Positions 36,566-51,658 of a stretch of DNA of 64,000 bases are shown piece by piece (position 1 is the first letter of the stretch; every line of letters begins with the position of its first letter). The notes under the pieces were generated by a model. That model had not been told where the DNA came from, searched no databases, and saw only the letters and a list, made by a program, of their open reading frames with translations. The position numbers and the translations under genes were made by a program. The DNA comes from Parietaria judaica (Eukaryota; Streptophyta; Magnoliopsida; Rosales; Urticaceae). The stretch spans positions 186,001-250,000 of the forward strand of contig CATOZS010000011.1 of NCBI GenBank assembly GCA_954871525.1, in the 5' to 3' direction.

Positions 36566-39500
36566 CTTACGAAAGCAAATACGATATGTTCTTGATTAAA
36601 TTTGAGTTGCTAGACCATAATTAGGGTGGTATTACTAGTAATTGGGTTAGTTTTGGCATAAAAAGTTTTTGGAGCTCTTTCAAAACCCAGTTTCAACAAT
36701 TAATGCGTGGTAAAAATAAAAACTGAGTCTTTTTCCCATTTAACGCGAAAAAATCCTAATTGAACGATATTTTAAACAAAACATGAACTTCATAATGTGT
36801 AATTTTATCTCATTTAATTATTTTAATCCCTAAATAGCGAAGCACTATCTCGTAGTTTCTATATCAAGCGGTTAACTGGTGAAAATCATTACCGAAAACT
36901 GTTAAAAATTGGTTTTCTTACGAAAGCAAATACGATATGTTCTTGATTAAATTTGAGTTGCTAGACCATAATTAGGGTGGTATTACTAGTAATTGGGTTA
37001 GTTTTGGCATAAAAAGTTTTTGGAGCTCTTTCAAAACCCAGTTTCAACAATTAAAGCGTGGTAAAAATAAAAACTGAGTCTTTTTCCCATTTAACGCGAA
37101 AAAACCCTAATTGAACGATATTTTAAACAAAACATGAACTTCATAATGTGTAATTTTATCTCATTTACTTATTTTAATCCATAAATAGCGAAGCACTATC
37201 TCGTAGTTTCTATATCAAGCGGTTAACTGGTGAAAATCATTACCGAAAAGTGTTAAAAATTGGTTTTCTTACGAAAGCAAATACGATATGTTCTTGATTA
37301 AATTTGAGTTGCTAGACCATAATTAGGGTGGTATTACTAGTAATTGGGTTAGTTTTGGCATAAAAAGTTTTTGGAGCTCTTTCAAAACCCAGTTTCAACA
37401 ATTAATGCGTGGTAAAAATAAAAACTGAGTCTTTTTCCCATTTAATGCGAAAAAACCCTAATTGAACGATATTTTAAACAAAACATGAACTTCATAATGT
37501 GTAATTTTATCTCATTTACTTATTTTAATCCCTAAATAGCGAAGCACTATCTCGTAGTTTCTATATCAAGCGGTTAACTGGTGAAAATCATTACCGAAAA
37601 GTGTTAAAAATTGGTTTTCTTACGAAAGCAAATACGATATGTTCTTGATTAAATTTGAGTTGCTAGACCATAATTAGGGTGGTATTACTAGTAATTGGGT
37701 TAGTTTTGGCATAAAAAGTTTTTGGAGCTCTTTCAAAACCCAGTTTCAACAATTAATGCGTGGTAAAAATAAAAACTGAGTCTTTTTCCCATTTAACGCG
37801 AAAAAACCCTAATTGAACGATATTTTAAACAAAACATGAACTTCATAATGTGTAATTTTATCTCATTTACTTATTTTAATCCCTAAATAGCGAAGCACTA
37901 TCTCGTAGTTTCTATATCAAGCGGTTAACTGGTGAAAATCATTACCGAAAAGTGTTAAAAATTGGTTTTCTTACGAAAGCAAATACGATATGTTCTTGAT
38001 TAAATTTGAGTTGCTAGACCATAATTAGGGTGGTATTACTAGTAATTGGGTTAGTTTTGGCATAAAAAGTTTTTGGAGCTCTTTCAAAACCCAGTTTCAA
38101 CAATTAATGCGTGGTAAAAATAAAAACTGAGTCTTTTTCCCATTTAACGCGAAAAAAACCCTAATTGAACGATATTTTAAACAAAACATGAACTTCATAA
38201 TGTGTAATTTTATCTCATTTACTTATTTTAATCCATAAACAGCGAAGCACTATCTCGTAGTTTCTATATCAAGCGGTTAACTGGTGAAAATCATTACCGA
38301 AAACTGTTAAAAATTGGTTTTCTTACGAAAGCAAATACGATATGTTCTTGATTAAATTTGAGTTGCTAGACCATAATTAGGGTGGTATTACTAGTAATTG
38401 GGTTAGTTTTGGCATAAAAAGTTTTTGGAGCTCTTTCAAAACCCAGTTTCAACAATTAAAGCGTGGTAAAAATAAAAACTGAGTCTTTTTCCCATTTAAC
38501 GCGAAAAAACCCTAATTGAACGATATTTTAAACAAAACATGAACTTCATAATGTGTAATTTTATCTCATTTAATTATTTTAATCCATAAATAGCGAAGCA
38601 CTATCTCGTAGTTTCTATATCAAGCGGTTAACTGGTGAAAATCATTACCGAAAAGTGTTAAAAATTGGTTTTCTTACGAAAGCAAATACGATATGTTCTT
38701 GATTAAATTTGAGTTGCTAGACCATAATTAGGGTGGTATTACTAGTAATTGGGTTAGTTTTGGCATAAAAAGTTTTTGGAGCTCTTTCAAAACCCAGTTT
38801 CAACAATTAATGCGTGGTAAAAATAAAAACTGAGTCTTTTTCCCATTTAACGCGAAAAAACCCTAATTGAACGATATTTTAAACAAAACATGAACTTCAT
38901 AATGTGTAATTTTATCTCATTTACTTATTTTAATCCCTAAATAGCGAAGCACTATCTCGTAGTTTCTATATCAAGCGGTTAACTGGTGAAAATCATTACC
39001 GAAAAGTGTTAAAAATTGGTTTTCTTACGAAAGCAAATACGATATGTTCTTGATTAAATTTGAGTTGCTAGACCATAATTAGGGTGGTATTACTAGTAAT
39101 TGGGTTAGTTTTGGCATAAAAAGTTTTTGGAGCTCTTTCAAAACCCAGTTTCAACAATTAATGCGTGGTAAAAATAAAAACTGAGTCTTTTTCCCATTTA
39201 ACGCGAAAAAACCCTAATTGAACGATATTTTAAACAAAACATGAACTTCATAATGTGTAATTTTATCTCATTTACTTATTTTAATCCCTAAATAGCGAAG
39301 CACTATCTCGTAGTTTCTATATCAATCGGTTAACTGGTGAAAATCATTACCGAAAAGTGTTAAAAATTGGTTTTCTTACGAAAGCAAATACGATATGTTC
39401 TTGATTAAATTTGAGTTGCTAGACCGTAATTAGGGTGGTATTACTAGTAATTGGGTTAGTTTTGGCATAAAAAGTTTTTGGAGCTCTTTCAAAACCCAGT

Positions 39501-40778
39501 TTCAACAATTAATGCGTGGTAAAAATAAAAACTGAGTCGTTTTCCCATTTAACGCGAAAAAACCCTAATTGAACGATATTTTAAACAAAACATGAACTTC
39601 ATAATGTGTAATTTTATCTCATTTAATTATTTTAATCCCTAAATAGCGAAGCACTATCTCGTAGTTTCTATATCAAGCGGTTAACTGGTGAAAATCATTA
39701 CCGAAAAGTGTTAAAAATTGGTTTTCTTACGAAAGCAAATACGATATGTTCTTGATTAAATTTGAGTTGCTAGACCATAATTAGGGTGGTATTACTAGTA
39801 ATTGGGTTAGTTTTGGCATAAAAAGTTTTTGGAGCTCTTTCAAAACCCAGTTTCAACAATTAATGCGTGGTAAAAATAAAAACTGAGTCTTTTTCCCATT
39901 TAACGCGAAAAAACCCTAATTGAACGATATTTTAAACAAAACATGAACTTCATAATGTGTAATTTTATCTCATTTACTTATTTTAATCCATAAATAGCGA
40001 AGCACTATCTCGTAGTTTCTATATCAAGCGGTTAACTGGTGAAAATCATTACCGAAAACTGTTAAAAATTGGTTTTCTTACGAAAGCAAATACGATATGT
40101 TCTTGATTAAATTTGAGTTGCTAGACCATAATTAGGGTGGTATTACTAGTAATTGGGTTAGTTTTGGCATAAAAAGTTTTTGGAGCTCTTTCAAAACCCA
40201 GTTTCAACAATTAAAGCGTGGTAAAAATAAAAACTGAGTCTTTTTCCCATTTAACGCGAAAAAACCCTAATTGAACGATATTTTAAACAAAACATGAACT
40301 TCATAATGTGTAATTTTATCTCATTTAATTATTTTAATCCATAAATAGCGAAGCACTATCTCGTAGTTTCTATATCAAGCGGTTAACTGGTGAAAATCAT
40401 TACCGAAAAGTGTTAAAAATTGGTTTTCTTACGAAAGCAAATACGATATGTTCTTGATTAAATTTGAGTTGCTAGACCATAATTAGGGTGGTATTACTAG
40501 TAATTGGGTTAGTTTTGGCATAAAAAGTTTTTGGAGCTCTTTCAAAACCCAGTTTCAACAATTAATGCGTGGTAAAAATAAAAACTGAGTCTTTTTCCCA
40601 TTTAACGCGAAAAAACCCTAATTGAACGATATTTTAAACAAAACATGAACTTCATAATGTGTAATTTTATCTCATTTACTTATTTTAATCCCTAAATAGC
40701 GAAGCACTATCTCGTAGTTTCTATATCAAGCGGTTAACTGGTGAAAATCATTACCGAAAAGTGTTAAAAATTGGTTTT
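36566..40778 (+). repeat. First units of the A139/A265/C334 system (M105-M116)
   Basis: M105 (36566): T189, A252, C334. M106 (36917): A139, A265. M107 (37268): T179. M108: consensus. M109 (37970): A265, C334, extra A, C270. M110 (38322): A139, A252, A265. M111: consensus. M112 (39024): T303. M113 (39375): G52, G165, A252. M114 (39726): A265, C334. M115 (40077): A139, A252, A265. M116: consensus. The trio 'A265+C334, then A139+A252+A265, then consensus' appears at M109-M111 and M114-M116 and is the basic module of the next 13 kb. Confidence 0.8.
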
Positions 40779-42532
40779 CTTACGAAAGCAAATACGATAT
40801 GTTCTTGATTAAATTTGAGTTGCTAGACCATAATTAGGGTGGTATTACTAGTAATTGGGTTAGTTTTGGCATAAAAAGTTTTTGGAGCTCTTTCAAAACC
40901 CAGTTTCAACAATTAATGCGTGGTAAAAATAAAAACTGAGTCTTTTTCCCATTTAACGCGAAAAAATCCTAATTGAACGATATTTTAAACAAAACATGAA
41001 CTTCATAATGTGTAATTTTATCTCATTTAATTATTTTAATCCCTAAATAGCGAAGCACTATCTCGTAGTTTCTATATCAAGCGGTTAACTGGTGAAAATC
41101 ATTACCGAAAACTGTTAAAAATTGGTTTTCTTACGAAAGCAAATACGATATGTTCTTGATTAAATTTGAGTTGCTAGACCATAATTAGGGTGGTATTACT
41201 AGTAATTGGGTTAGTTTTGGCATAAAAAGTTTTTGGAGCTCTTTCAAAACCCAGTTTCAACAATTAAAGCGTGGTAAAAATAAAAACTGAGTCTTTTTCC
41301 CATTTAACGCGAAAAAACCCTAATTGAACGATATTTTAAACAAAACATGAACTTCATAATGTGTAATTTTATCTCATTTACTTATTTTAATCCATAAATA
41401 GCGAAGCACTATCTCGTAGTTTCTATATCAAGCGGTTAACTGGTGAAAATCATTACCGAAAAGTGTTAAAAATTGGTTTTCTTACGAAAGCAAATACGAT
41501 ATGTTCTTGATTAAATTTGAGTTGCTAGACCATAATTAGGGTGGTATTACTAGTAATTGGGTTAGTTTTGGCATAAAAAGTTTTTGGAGCTCTTTCAAAA
41601 CCCAGTTTCAACAATTAATGCGTGGTAAAAATAAAAACTGAGTCTTTTTCCCATTTAATGCGAAAAAACCCTAATTGAACGATATTTTAAACAAAACATG
41701 AACTTCATAATGTGTAATTTTATCTCATTTACTTATTTTAATCCATAAATAGCGAAGCACTATCTCGTAGTTTCTATATCAAGCGGTTAACTGGTGAAAA
41801 TCATTACCGAAAAGTGTTAAAAATTGGTTTTCTTACGAAAGCAAATACGATATGTTCTTGATTAAATTTGAGTTGCTAGACCATAATTAGGGTGGTATTA
41901 CTAGTAATTGGGTTAGTTTTGGCATAAAAAGTTTTTGGAGCTCTTTCAAAACCCAGTTTCAACAATTAATGCGTGGTAAAAATAAAAACTGAGTCTTTTT
42001 CCCATTTAATGCGAAAAAACCCTAATTGAACGATATTTTAAACAAAACATGAACTTCATAATGTGTAATTTTATCTCATTTACTTATTTTAATCCCTAAA
42101 TAGCGAAGCACTATCTCGTAGTTTCTATATCAAGCGGTTAACTGGTGAAAATCATTACCGAAAAGTGTTAAAAATTGGTTTTCTTACGAAAGCAAATACG
42201 ATATGTTCTTGATTAAATTTGAGTTGCTAGACCATAATTAGGGTGGTATTACTAGTAATTGGGTTAGTTTTGGCATAAAAAGTTTTTGGAGCTCTTTCAA
42301 AACCCAGTTTCAACAATTAATGCGTGGTAAAAATAAAAACTGAGTCTTTTTCCCATTTAACGCGAAAAAACCCTAATTGAACGAAATTTAAACAAAACAT
42401 GAACTTCATAATGTGTAATTTTATCTCATTTACTTATTTTAATCCCTAAATAGCGAAGCACTATCTCGTAGTTTCTATATCAAGCGGTTAACTGGTGAAA
42501 ATCATTACCGAAAAGTGTTAAAAATTGGTTTT
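40779..42532 (+). repeat. Monomers M117-M121, copy of M105-M108
   Basis: M117 (40779) has T189, A252 and C334 exactly like M105. M118 (41130): A139, A265. M119 (41481): T179, A265. M120 (41832): T179. M121 (42183): 350 bp, with gatatttt shortened to gaaattt. The order matches M105-M108 with one extra T179 unit, 12 to 13 monomers downstream. Confidence 0.8.
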
Positions 42533-44989
42533 CTTACGAAAGCAAATACGATATGTTCTTGATTAAATTTGAGTTGCTAGACCATAATTAGGGTGGTATT
42601 ACTAGTAATTGGGTTAGTTTTGGCATAAAAAGTTTTTGGAGCTCTTTCAAAACCCAGTTTCAACAATTAATGCGTGGTAAAAATAAAAACTGAGTCTTTT
42701 TCCCATTTAACGCGAAAAAACCCTAATTGAACGATATTTTAAACAAAACATGAACTTCATAATGTGTAATTTTATCTCATTTACTTATTTTAATCCATAA
42801 ATAGCGAAGCACTATCTCGTAGTTTCTATATCAAGCGGTTAACTGGTGAAAATCATTACCGAAAACTGTTAAAAATTGGTTTTCTTACGAAAGCAAATAC
42901 GATATGTTCTTGATTAAATTTGAGTTGCTAGACCATAATTAGGGTGGTATTACTAGTAATTGGGTTAGTTTTGGCATAAAAAGTTTTTGGAGCTCTTTCA
43001 AAACCCAGTTTCAACAATTAAAGCGTGGTAAAAATAAAAACTGAGTCTTTTTCCCATTTAACGCGAAAAAACCCTAATTGAACGATATTTTAAACAAAAC
43101 ATGAACTTCATAATGTGTAATTTTATCTCATTTAATTATTTTAATCCATAAATAGCGAAGCACTATCTCGTAGTTTCTATATCAAGCGGTTAACTGGTGA
43201 AAATCATTACCGAAAAGTGTTAAAAATTGGTTTTCTTACGAAAGCAAATACGATATGTTCTTGATTAAATTTGAGTTGCTAGACCATAATTAGGGTGGTA
43301 TTACTAGTAATTGGGTTAGTTTTGGCATAAAAAGTTTTTGGAGCTCTTTCAAAACCCAGTTTCAACAATTAATGCGTGGTAAAAATAAAAACTGAGTCTT
43401 TTTCCCATTTAACGCGAAAAAACCCTAATTGAACGATATTTTAAACAAAACATGAACTTCATAATGTGTAATTTTATCTCATTTACTTATTTTAATCCCT
43501 AAATAGCGAAGCACTATCTCGTAGTTTCTATATCAAGCGGTTAACTGGTGAAAATCATTACCGAAAAGTGTTAAAAATTGGTTTTCTTACGAAAGCAAAT
43601 ACGATATGTTCTTGATTAAATTTGAGTTGCTAGACCATAATTAGGGTGGTATTACTAGTAATTGGGTTAGTTTTGGCATAAAAAGTTTTTGGAGCTCTTT
43701 CAAAACCCAGTTTCAACAATTAAAGCGTGGTAAAAATAAAAACTGAGTCTTTTTCCCATTTAACGCGAAAAAACCCTAATTGAACGATATTTTAAACAAA
43801 ACATGAACTTCATAATGTGTAATTTTATCTCATTTACTTATTTTAATCCATAAATAGCGAAGCACTATCTCGTAGTTTCTATATCAAGCGGTTAACTGGT
43901 GAAAATCATTACCGAAAAGTGTTAAAAATTGGTTTTCTTACGAAAGCAAATACGATATGTTCTTGATTAAATTTGAGTTGCTAGACCATAATTAGGGTGG
44001 TATTACTAGTAATTGGGTTAGTTTTGGCATAAAAAGTTTTTGGAGCTCTTTCAAAACCCAGTTTCAACAATTAATGCGTGGTAAAAATAAAAACTGAGTC
44101 TTTTTCCCATTTAATGCGAAAAAACCCTAATTGAACGATATTTTAAACAAAACATGAACTTCATAATGTGTAATTTTATCTCATTTACTTATTTTAATCC
44201 CTAAATAGCGAAGCACTATCTCGTAGTTTCTATATCAAGCGGTTAACTGGTGAAAATCATTACCGAAAAGTGTTAAAAATTGGTTTTCTTACGAAAGCAA
44301 ATACGATATGTTCTTGATTAAATTTGAGTTGCTAGACCATAATTAGGGTGGTATTACTAGTAATTGGGTTAGTTTTGGCATAAAAAGTTTTTGGAGCTCT
44401 TTCAAAACCCAGTTTCAACAATTAATGCGTGGTAAAAATAAAAACTGAGTCTTTTTCCCATTTAATGCGAAAAAACCCTAATTGAACGATATTTTAAACA
44501 AAACATGAACTTCATAATGTGTAATTTTATCTCATTTACTTATTTTAATCCCTAAATAGCGAAGCACTATCTCGTAGTTTCTATATCAAGCGGTTAACTG
44601 GTGAAAATCATTACCGAAAAGTGTTAAAAATTGGTTTTCTTACGAAAGCAAATACGATATGTTCTTGATTAAATTTGAGTTGCTAGACCATAATTAGGGT
44701 GGTATTACTAGTAATTGGGTTAGTTTTGGCATAAAAAGTTTTTGGAGCTCTTTCAAAACCCAGTTTCAACAATTAATGCGTGGTAAAAATAAAAACTGAG
44801 TCTTTTTCCCATTTAACGCGAAAAAACCCTAATTGAACGATATTTTAAACAAAACATGAACTTCATAATGTGTAATTTTATCTCATTTACTTATTTTAAT
44901 CCCTAAATAGCGAAGCACTATCTCGTAGTTTCTATATCAAGCGGTTAACTGGTGAAAATCATTACCGAAAAGTGTTAAAAATTGGTTTT
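42533..44989 (+). repeat. Seven-monomer higher-order unit (M122-M128)
   Basis: Order: A265+C334 (42533), A139+A252+A265 (42884), consensus (43235), A139+A265 (43586), T179 (43937), T179 (44288), consensus (44639). At 2457 bp it is the simplest complete form of the higher-order repeat. I label it A-B-C-D-E-E-C. Later units are variants of it. Confidence 0.8.
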
Positions 44990-47900
44990 CTTACGAAAGC
45001 AAATACGATATGTTCTTGATTAAATTTGAGTTGCTAGACCATAATTAGGGTGGTATTACTAGTAATTGGGTTAGTTTTGGCATAAAAAGTTTTTGGAGCT
45101 CTTTCAAAACCCAGTTTCAACAATTAATGCGTGGTAAAAATAAAAACTGAGTCTTTTTCCCATTTAACGCGAAAAAACCCTAATTGAACGATATTTTAAA
45201 CAAAACATGAACTTCATAATGTGTAATTTTATCTCATTTACTTATTTTAATCCATAAATAGCGAAGCACTATCTCGTAGTTTCTATATCAAGCGGTTAAC
45301 TGGTGAAAATCATTACCGAAAACTGTTAAAAATTGGTTTTCTTACGAAAGCAAATACGATATGTTCTTGATTAAATTTGAGTTGCTAGACCATAATTAGG
45401 GTGGTATTACTAGTAATTGGGTTAGTTTTGGCATAAAAAGTTTTTGGAGCTCTTTCAAAACCCAGTTTCAACAATTAAAGCGTGGTAAAAATAAAAACTG
45501 AGTCTTTTTCCCATTTAACGCGAAAAAACCCTAATTGAACGATATTTTAAACAAAACATGAACTTCATAATGTGTAATTTTATCTCATTTAATTATTTTA
45601 ATCCATAAATAGCGAAGCACTATCTCGTAGTTTCTATATCAAGCGGTTAACTGGTGAAAATCATTACCGAAAAGTGTTAAAAATTGGTTTTCTTACGAAA
45701 GCAAATACGATATGTTCTTGATTAAATTTGAGTTGCTAGACCATAATTAGGGTGGTATTACTAGTAATTGGGTTAGTTTTGGCATAAAAAGTTTTTGGAG
45801 CTCTTTCAAAACCCAGTTTCAACAATTAATGCGTGGTAAAAATAAAAACTGAGTCTTTTTCCCATTTAACGCGAAAAAACCCTAATTGAACGATATTTTA
45901 AACAAAACATGAACTTCATAATGTGTAATTTTATCTCATTTACTTATTTTAATCCCTAAATAGCGAAGCACTATCTCGTAGTTTCTATATCAAGCGGTTA
46001 ACTGGTGAAAATCATTACCGAAAAGTGTTAAAAATTGGTTTTCTTACGAAAGCAAATACGATATGTTCTTGATTAAATTTGAGTTGCTAGACCATAATTA
46101 GGGTGGTATTACTAGTAATTGGGTTAGTTTTGGCATAAAAAGTTTTTGGAGCTCTTTCAAAACCCAGTTTCAACAATTAATGCGTGGTAAAAATAAAAAC
46201 TGAGTCTTTTTCCCATTTAACGCGAAAAAACCCTAATTGAACGATATTTTAAACAAAACATGAACTTCATAATGTGTAATTTTATCTCATTTACTTATTT
46301 TAATCCCTAAATAGCGAAGCACTATCTCGTAGTTTCTATATCAAGCGGTTAACTGGTGAAAATCATTACCGAAAAGTGTTAAAAATTGGTTTTCTTACGA
46401 AAGCAAATACGATATGTTCTTGATTAAATTTGAGTTGCTAGACCATAATTAGGGTGGTATTACTAGTAATTGGGTTAGTTTTGGCATAAAAAGTTTTTGG
46501 AGCTCTTTCAAAACCCAGTTTCAACAATTAAAGCGTGGTAAAAATAAAAACTGAGTCTTTTTCCCATTTAACGCGAAAAAACCCTAATTGAACGATATTT
46601 TAAACAAAACATGAACTTCATAATGTGTAATTTTATCTCATTTACTTATTTTAATCCATAAATAGCGAAGCACTATCTCGTAGTTTCTATATCAAGCGGT
46701 TAACTGGTGAAAATCATTACCGAAAACTGTTAAAAATTGGTTTTCTTACGAAAGCAAATACGATATGTTCTTGATTAAATTTGAGTTGCTAGACCATAAT
46801 TAGGGTGGTATTACTAGTAATTGGGTTAGTTTTGGCATAAAAAGTTTTTGGAGCTCTTTCAAAACCCAGTTTCAACAATTAAAGCGTGGTAAAAATAAAA
46901 ACTGAGTCTTTTTCCCATTTAACGCGAAAAAACCCTAATTGAACGATATTTTAAACAAAACATGAACTTCATAATGTGTAATTTTATCTCATTTAATTAT
47001 TTTAATCCATAAATAGCGAAGCACTATCTCGTAGTTTCTATATCAAGCGGTTAACTGGTGAAAATCATTACCGAAAAGTGTTAAAAATTGGTTTTCTTAC
47101 GAAAGCAAATACGATATGTTCTTGATTAAATTTGAGTTGCTAGACCATAATTAGGGTGGTATTACTAGTAATTGGGTTAGTTTTGGCATAAAAAGTTTTT
47201 GGAGCTCTTTCAAAACCCAGTTTCAACAATTAATGCGTGGTAAAAATAAAAACTGAGTCTTTTTCCCATTTAACGCGAAAAAACCCTAATTGAACGATAT
47301 TTTAAACAAAACATGAACTTCATAATGTGTAATTTTATCTCATTTACTTATTTTAATCCCTAAATAGCGAAGCACTATCTCGTAGTTTCTATATCAAGCG
47401 GTTAACTGGTGAAAATCATTACCGAAAAGTGTTAAAAATTGGTTTTCTTACGAAAGCAAATACGATATGTTCTTGATTAAATTTGAGTTGCTAGACCATA
47501 ATTAGGGTGGTATTACTAGTAATTGGGTTAGTTTTGGCATAAAAAGTTTTTGGAGCTCTTTCAAAACCCAGTTTCAACAATTAAAGCGTGGTAAAAATAA
47601 AAACTGAGTCTTTTTCCCATTTAACGCGAAAAAACCCTAATTGAACGATATTTTAAACAAAACATGAACTTCATAATGTGTAATTTTATCTCATTTACTT
47701 ATTTTAATCCATAAATAGCGAAGCACTATCTCGTAGTTTCTATATCAAGCGGTTAACTGGTGAAAATCATTACCGAAAAGTGTTAAAAATTGGTTTTCTT
47801 ACGAAAGCAAATACGATATGTTCTTGATTAAATTTGAGTTGCTAGACCATAATTAGGGTGGTATTACTAGTAATTGGGTTAGTTTTGGCATAAAAAGTTT

Positions 47901-48850
47901 TTGGAGCTCTTTCAAAACCCAGTTTCAACAATTAATGCGTGGTAAAAATAAAAACTGAGTCTTTTTCCCATTTAATGCGAAAAAACCCTAATTGAACGAT
48001 ATTTTAAACAAAACATGAACTTCATAATGTGTAATTTTATCTCATTTACTTATTTTAATCCCTAAATAGCGAAGCACTATCTCGTAGTTTCTATATCAAG
48101 CGGTTAACTGGTGAAAATCATTACCGAAAAGTGTTAAAAATTGGTTTTCTTACGAAAGCAAATACGATATGTTCTTGATTAAATTTGAGTTGCTAGACCA
48201 TAATTAGGGTGGTATTACTAGTAATTGGGTTAGTTTTGGCATAAAAAGTTTTTGGAGCTCTTTCAAAACCCAGTTTCAACAATTAATGCGTGGTAAAAAT
48301 AAAAACTGAGTCTTTTTCCCATTTAATGCGAAAAAACCCTAATTGAACGATATTTTAAACAAAACATGAACTTCATAATGTGTAATTTTATCTCATTTAC
48401 TTATTTTAATCCCTAAATAGCGAAGCACTATCTCGTAGTTTCTATATCAAGCGGTTAACTGGTGAAAATCATTACCGAAAAGTGTTAAAAATTGGTTTTC
48501 TTACGAAAGCAAATACGATATGTTCTTGATTAAATTTGAGTTGCTAGACCATAATTAGGGTGGTATTACTAGTAATTGGGTTAGTTTTGGCATAAAAAGT
48601 TTTTGGAGCTCTTTCAAAACCCAGTTTCAACAATTAATGCGTGGTAAAAATAAAAACTGAGTCTTTTTCCCATTTAACGCGAAAAAACCCTAATTGAACG
48701 ATATTTTAAACAAAACATGAACTTCATAATGTGTAATTTTATCTCATTTACTTATTTTAATCCCTAAATAGCGAAGCACTATCTCGTAGTTTCTATATCA
48801 AGCGGTTAACTGGTGAAAATCATTACCGAAAAGTGTTAAAAATTGGTTTT
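44990..48850 (+). repeat. Eleven-monomer higher-order unit (M129-M139)
   Basis: Order A-B-C-C-D'-B-C-D-E-E-C in the labels of 42533-44989. A is 44990 and B is 45341. D' is M133 (46394): A139, A265 and C334, a composite of A and D. The second B is 46745, D is 47447, the E units are 47798 and 48149, and C is 48500. The last seven units (46394-48850) repeat 42533-44989 with D' in place of A. D' looks like a recombinant between A and D monomers. Confidence 0.8.
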
Positions 48851-51658
48851 CTTACGAAAGCAAATACGATATGTTCTTGATTAAATTTGAGTTGCTAGAC
48901 CATAATTAGGGTGGTATTACTAGTAATTGGGTTAGTTTTGGCATAAAAAGTTTTTGGAGCTCTTTCAAAACCCAGTTTCAACAATTAATGCGTGGTAAAA
49001 ATAAAAACTGAGTCTTTTTCCCATTTAACGCGAAAAAACCCTAATTGAACGATATTTTAAACAAAACATGAACTTCATAATGTGTAATTTTATCTCATTT
49101 ACTTATTTTAATCCATAAATAGCGAAGCACTATCTCGTAGTTTCTATATCAAGCGGTTAACTGGTGAAAATCATTACCGAAAACTGTTAAAAATTGGTTT
49201 TCTTACGAAAGCAAATACGATATGTTCTTGATTAAATTTGAGTTGCTAGACCATAATTAGGGTGGTATTACTAGTAATTGGGTTAGTTTTGGCATAAAAA
49301 GTTTTTGGAGCTCTTTCAAAACCCAGTTTCAACAATTAAAGCGTGGTAAAAATAAAAACTGAGTCTTTTTCCCATTTAACGCGAAAAAACCCTAATTGAA
49401 CGATATTTTAAACAAAACATGAACTTCATAATGTGTAATTTTATCTCATTTAATTATTTTAATCCATAAATAGCGAAGCACTATCTCGTAGTTTCTATAT
49501 CAAGCGGTTAACTGGTGAAAATCATTACCGAAAAGTGTTAAAAATTGGTTTTCTTACGAAAGCAAATACGATATGTTCTTGATTAAATTTGAGTTGCTAG
49601 ACCATAATTAGGGTGGTATTACTAGTAATTGGGTTAGTTTTGGCATAAAAAGTTTTTGGAGCTCTTTCAAAACCCAGTTTCAACAATTAATGCGTGGTAA
49701 AAATAAAAACTGAGTCTTTTTCCCATTTAACGCGAAAAAACCCTAATTGAACGATATTTTAAACAAAACATGAACTTCATAATGTGTAATTTTATCTCAT
49801 TTACTTATTTTAATCCCTAAATAGCGAAGCACTATCTCGTAGTTTCTATATCAAGCGGTTAACTGGTGAAAATCATTACCGAAAAGTGTTAAAAATTGGT
49901 TTTCTTACGAAAGCAAATACGATATGTTCTTGATTAAATTTGAGTTGCTAGACCATAATTAGGGTGGTATTACTAGTAATTGGGTTAGTTTTGGCATAAA
50001 AAGTTTTTGGAGCTCTTTCAAAACCCAGTTTCAACAATTAATGCGTGGTAAAAATAAAAACTGAGTCTTTTTCCCATTTAACGCGAAAAAACCCTAATTG
50101 AACGATATTTTAAACAAAACATGAACTTCATAATGTGTAATTTTATCTCATTTACTTATTTTAATCCCTAAATAGCGAAGCACTATCTCGTAGTTTCTAT
50201 ATCAAGCGGTTAACTGGTGAAAATCATTACCGAAAAGTGTTAAAAATTGGTTTTCTTACGAAAGCAAATACGATATGTTCTTGATTAAATTTGAGTTGCT
50301 AGACCATAATTAGGGTGGTATTACTAGTAATTGGGTTAGTTTTGGCATAAAAAGTTTTTGGAGCTCTTTCAAAACCCAGTTTCAACAATTAAAGCGTGGT
50401 AAAAATAAAAACTGAGTCTTTTTCCCATTTAACGCGAAAAAACCCTAATTGAACGATATTTTAAACAAAACATGAACTTCATAATGTGTAATTTTATCTC
50501 ATTTACTTATTTTAATCCCTAAATAGCGAAGCACTATCTCGTAGTTTCTATATCAAGCGGTTAACTGGTGAAAATCATTACCGAAAAGTGTTAAAAATTG
50601 GTTTTCTTACGAAAGCAAATACGATATGTTCTTGATTAAATTTGAGTTGCTAGACCATAATTAGGGTGGTATTACTAGTAATTGGGTTAGTTTTGGCATA
50701 AAAAGTTTTTGGAGCTCTTTCAAAACCCAGTTTCAACAATTAATGCGTGGTAAAAATAAAAACTGAGTCTTTTTCCCATTTAATGCGAAAAAACCCTAAT
50801 TGAACGATATTTTAAACAAAACATGAACTTCATAATGTGTAATTTTATCTCATTTACTTATTTTAATCCCTAAATAGCGAAGCACTATCTCGTAGTTTCT
50901 ATATCAAGCGGTTAACTGGTGAAAATCATTACCGAAAAGTGTTAAAAATTGGTTTTCTTACGAAAGCAAATACGATATGTTCTTGATTAAATTTGAGTTG
51001 CTAGACCATAATTAGGGTGGTATTACTAGTAATTGGGTTAGTTTTGGCATAAAAAGTTTTTGGAGCTCTTTCAAAACCCAGTTTCAACAATTAATGCGTG
51101 GTAAAAATAAAAACTGAGTCTTTTTCCCATTTAATGCGAAAAAACCCTAATTGAACGATATTTTAAACAAAACATGAACTTCATAATGTGTAATTTTATC
51201 TCATTTACTTATTTTAATCCCTAAATAGCGAAGCACTATCTCGTAGTTTCTATATCAAGCGGTTAACTGGTGAAAATCATTACCGAAAAGTGTTAAAAAT
51301 TGGTTTTCTTACGAAAGCAAATACGATATGTTCTTGATTAAATTTGAGTTGCTAGACCATAATTAGGGTGGTATTACTAGTAATTGGGTTAGTTTTGGCA
51401 TAAAAAGTTTTTGGAGCTCTTTCAAAACCCAGTTTCAACAATTAATGCGTGGTAAAAATAAAAACTGAGTCTTTTTCCCATTTAACGCGAAAAAACCCTA
51501 ATTGAACGATATTTTAAACAAAACATGAACTTCATAATGTGTAATTTTATCTCATTTACTTATTTTAATCCCTAAATAGCGAAGCACTATCTCGTAGTTT
51601 CTATATCAAGCGGTTAACTGGTGAAAATCATTACCGAAAAGTGTTAAAAATTGGTTTT
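48851..51658 (+). repeat. Eight-monomer higher-order unit (M140-M147)
   Basis: Order A-B-C-C-D-E-E-C: A at 48851, B at 49202, two consensus units, D at 50255 (A139 but C265), T179 units at 50606 and 50957, consensus at 51308. It differs from the seven-monomer form by one extra consensus unit. D has lost A265, probably by conversion to consensus. Confidence 0.8.
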
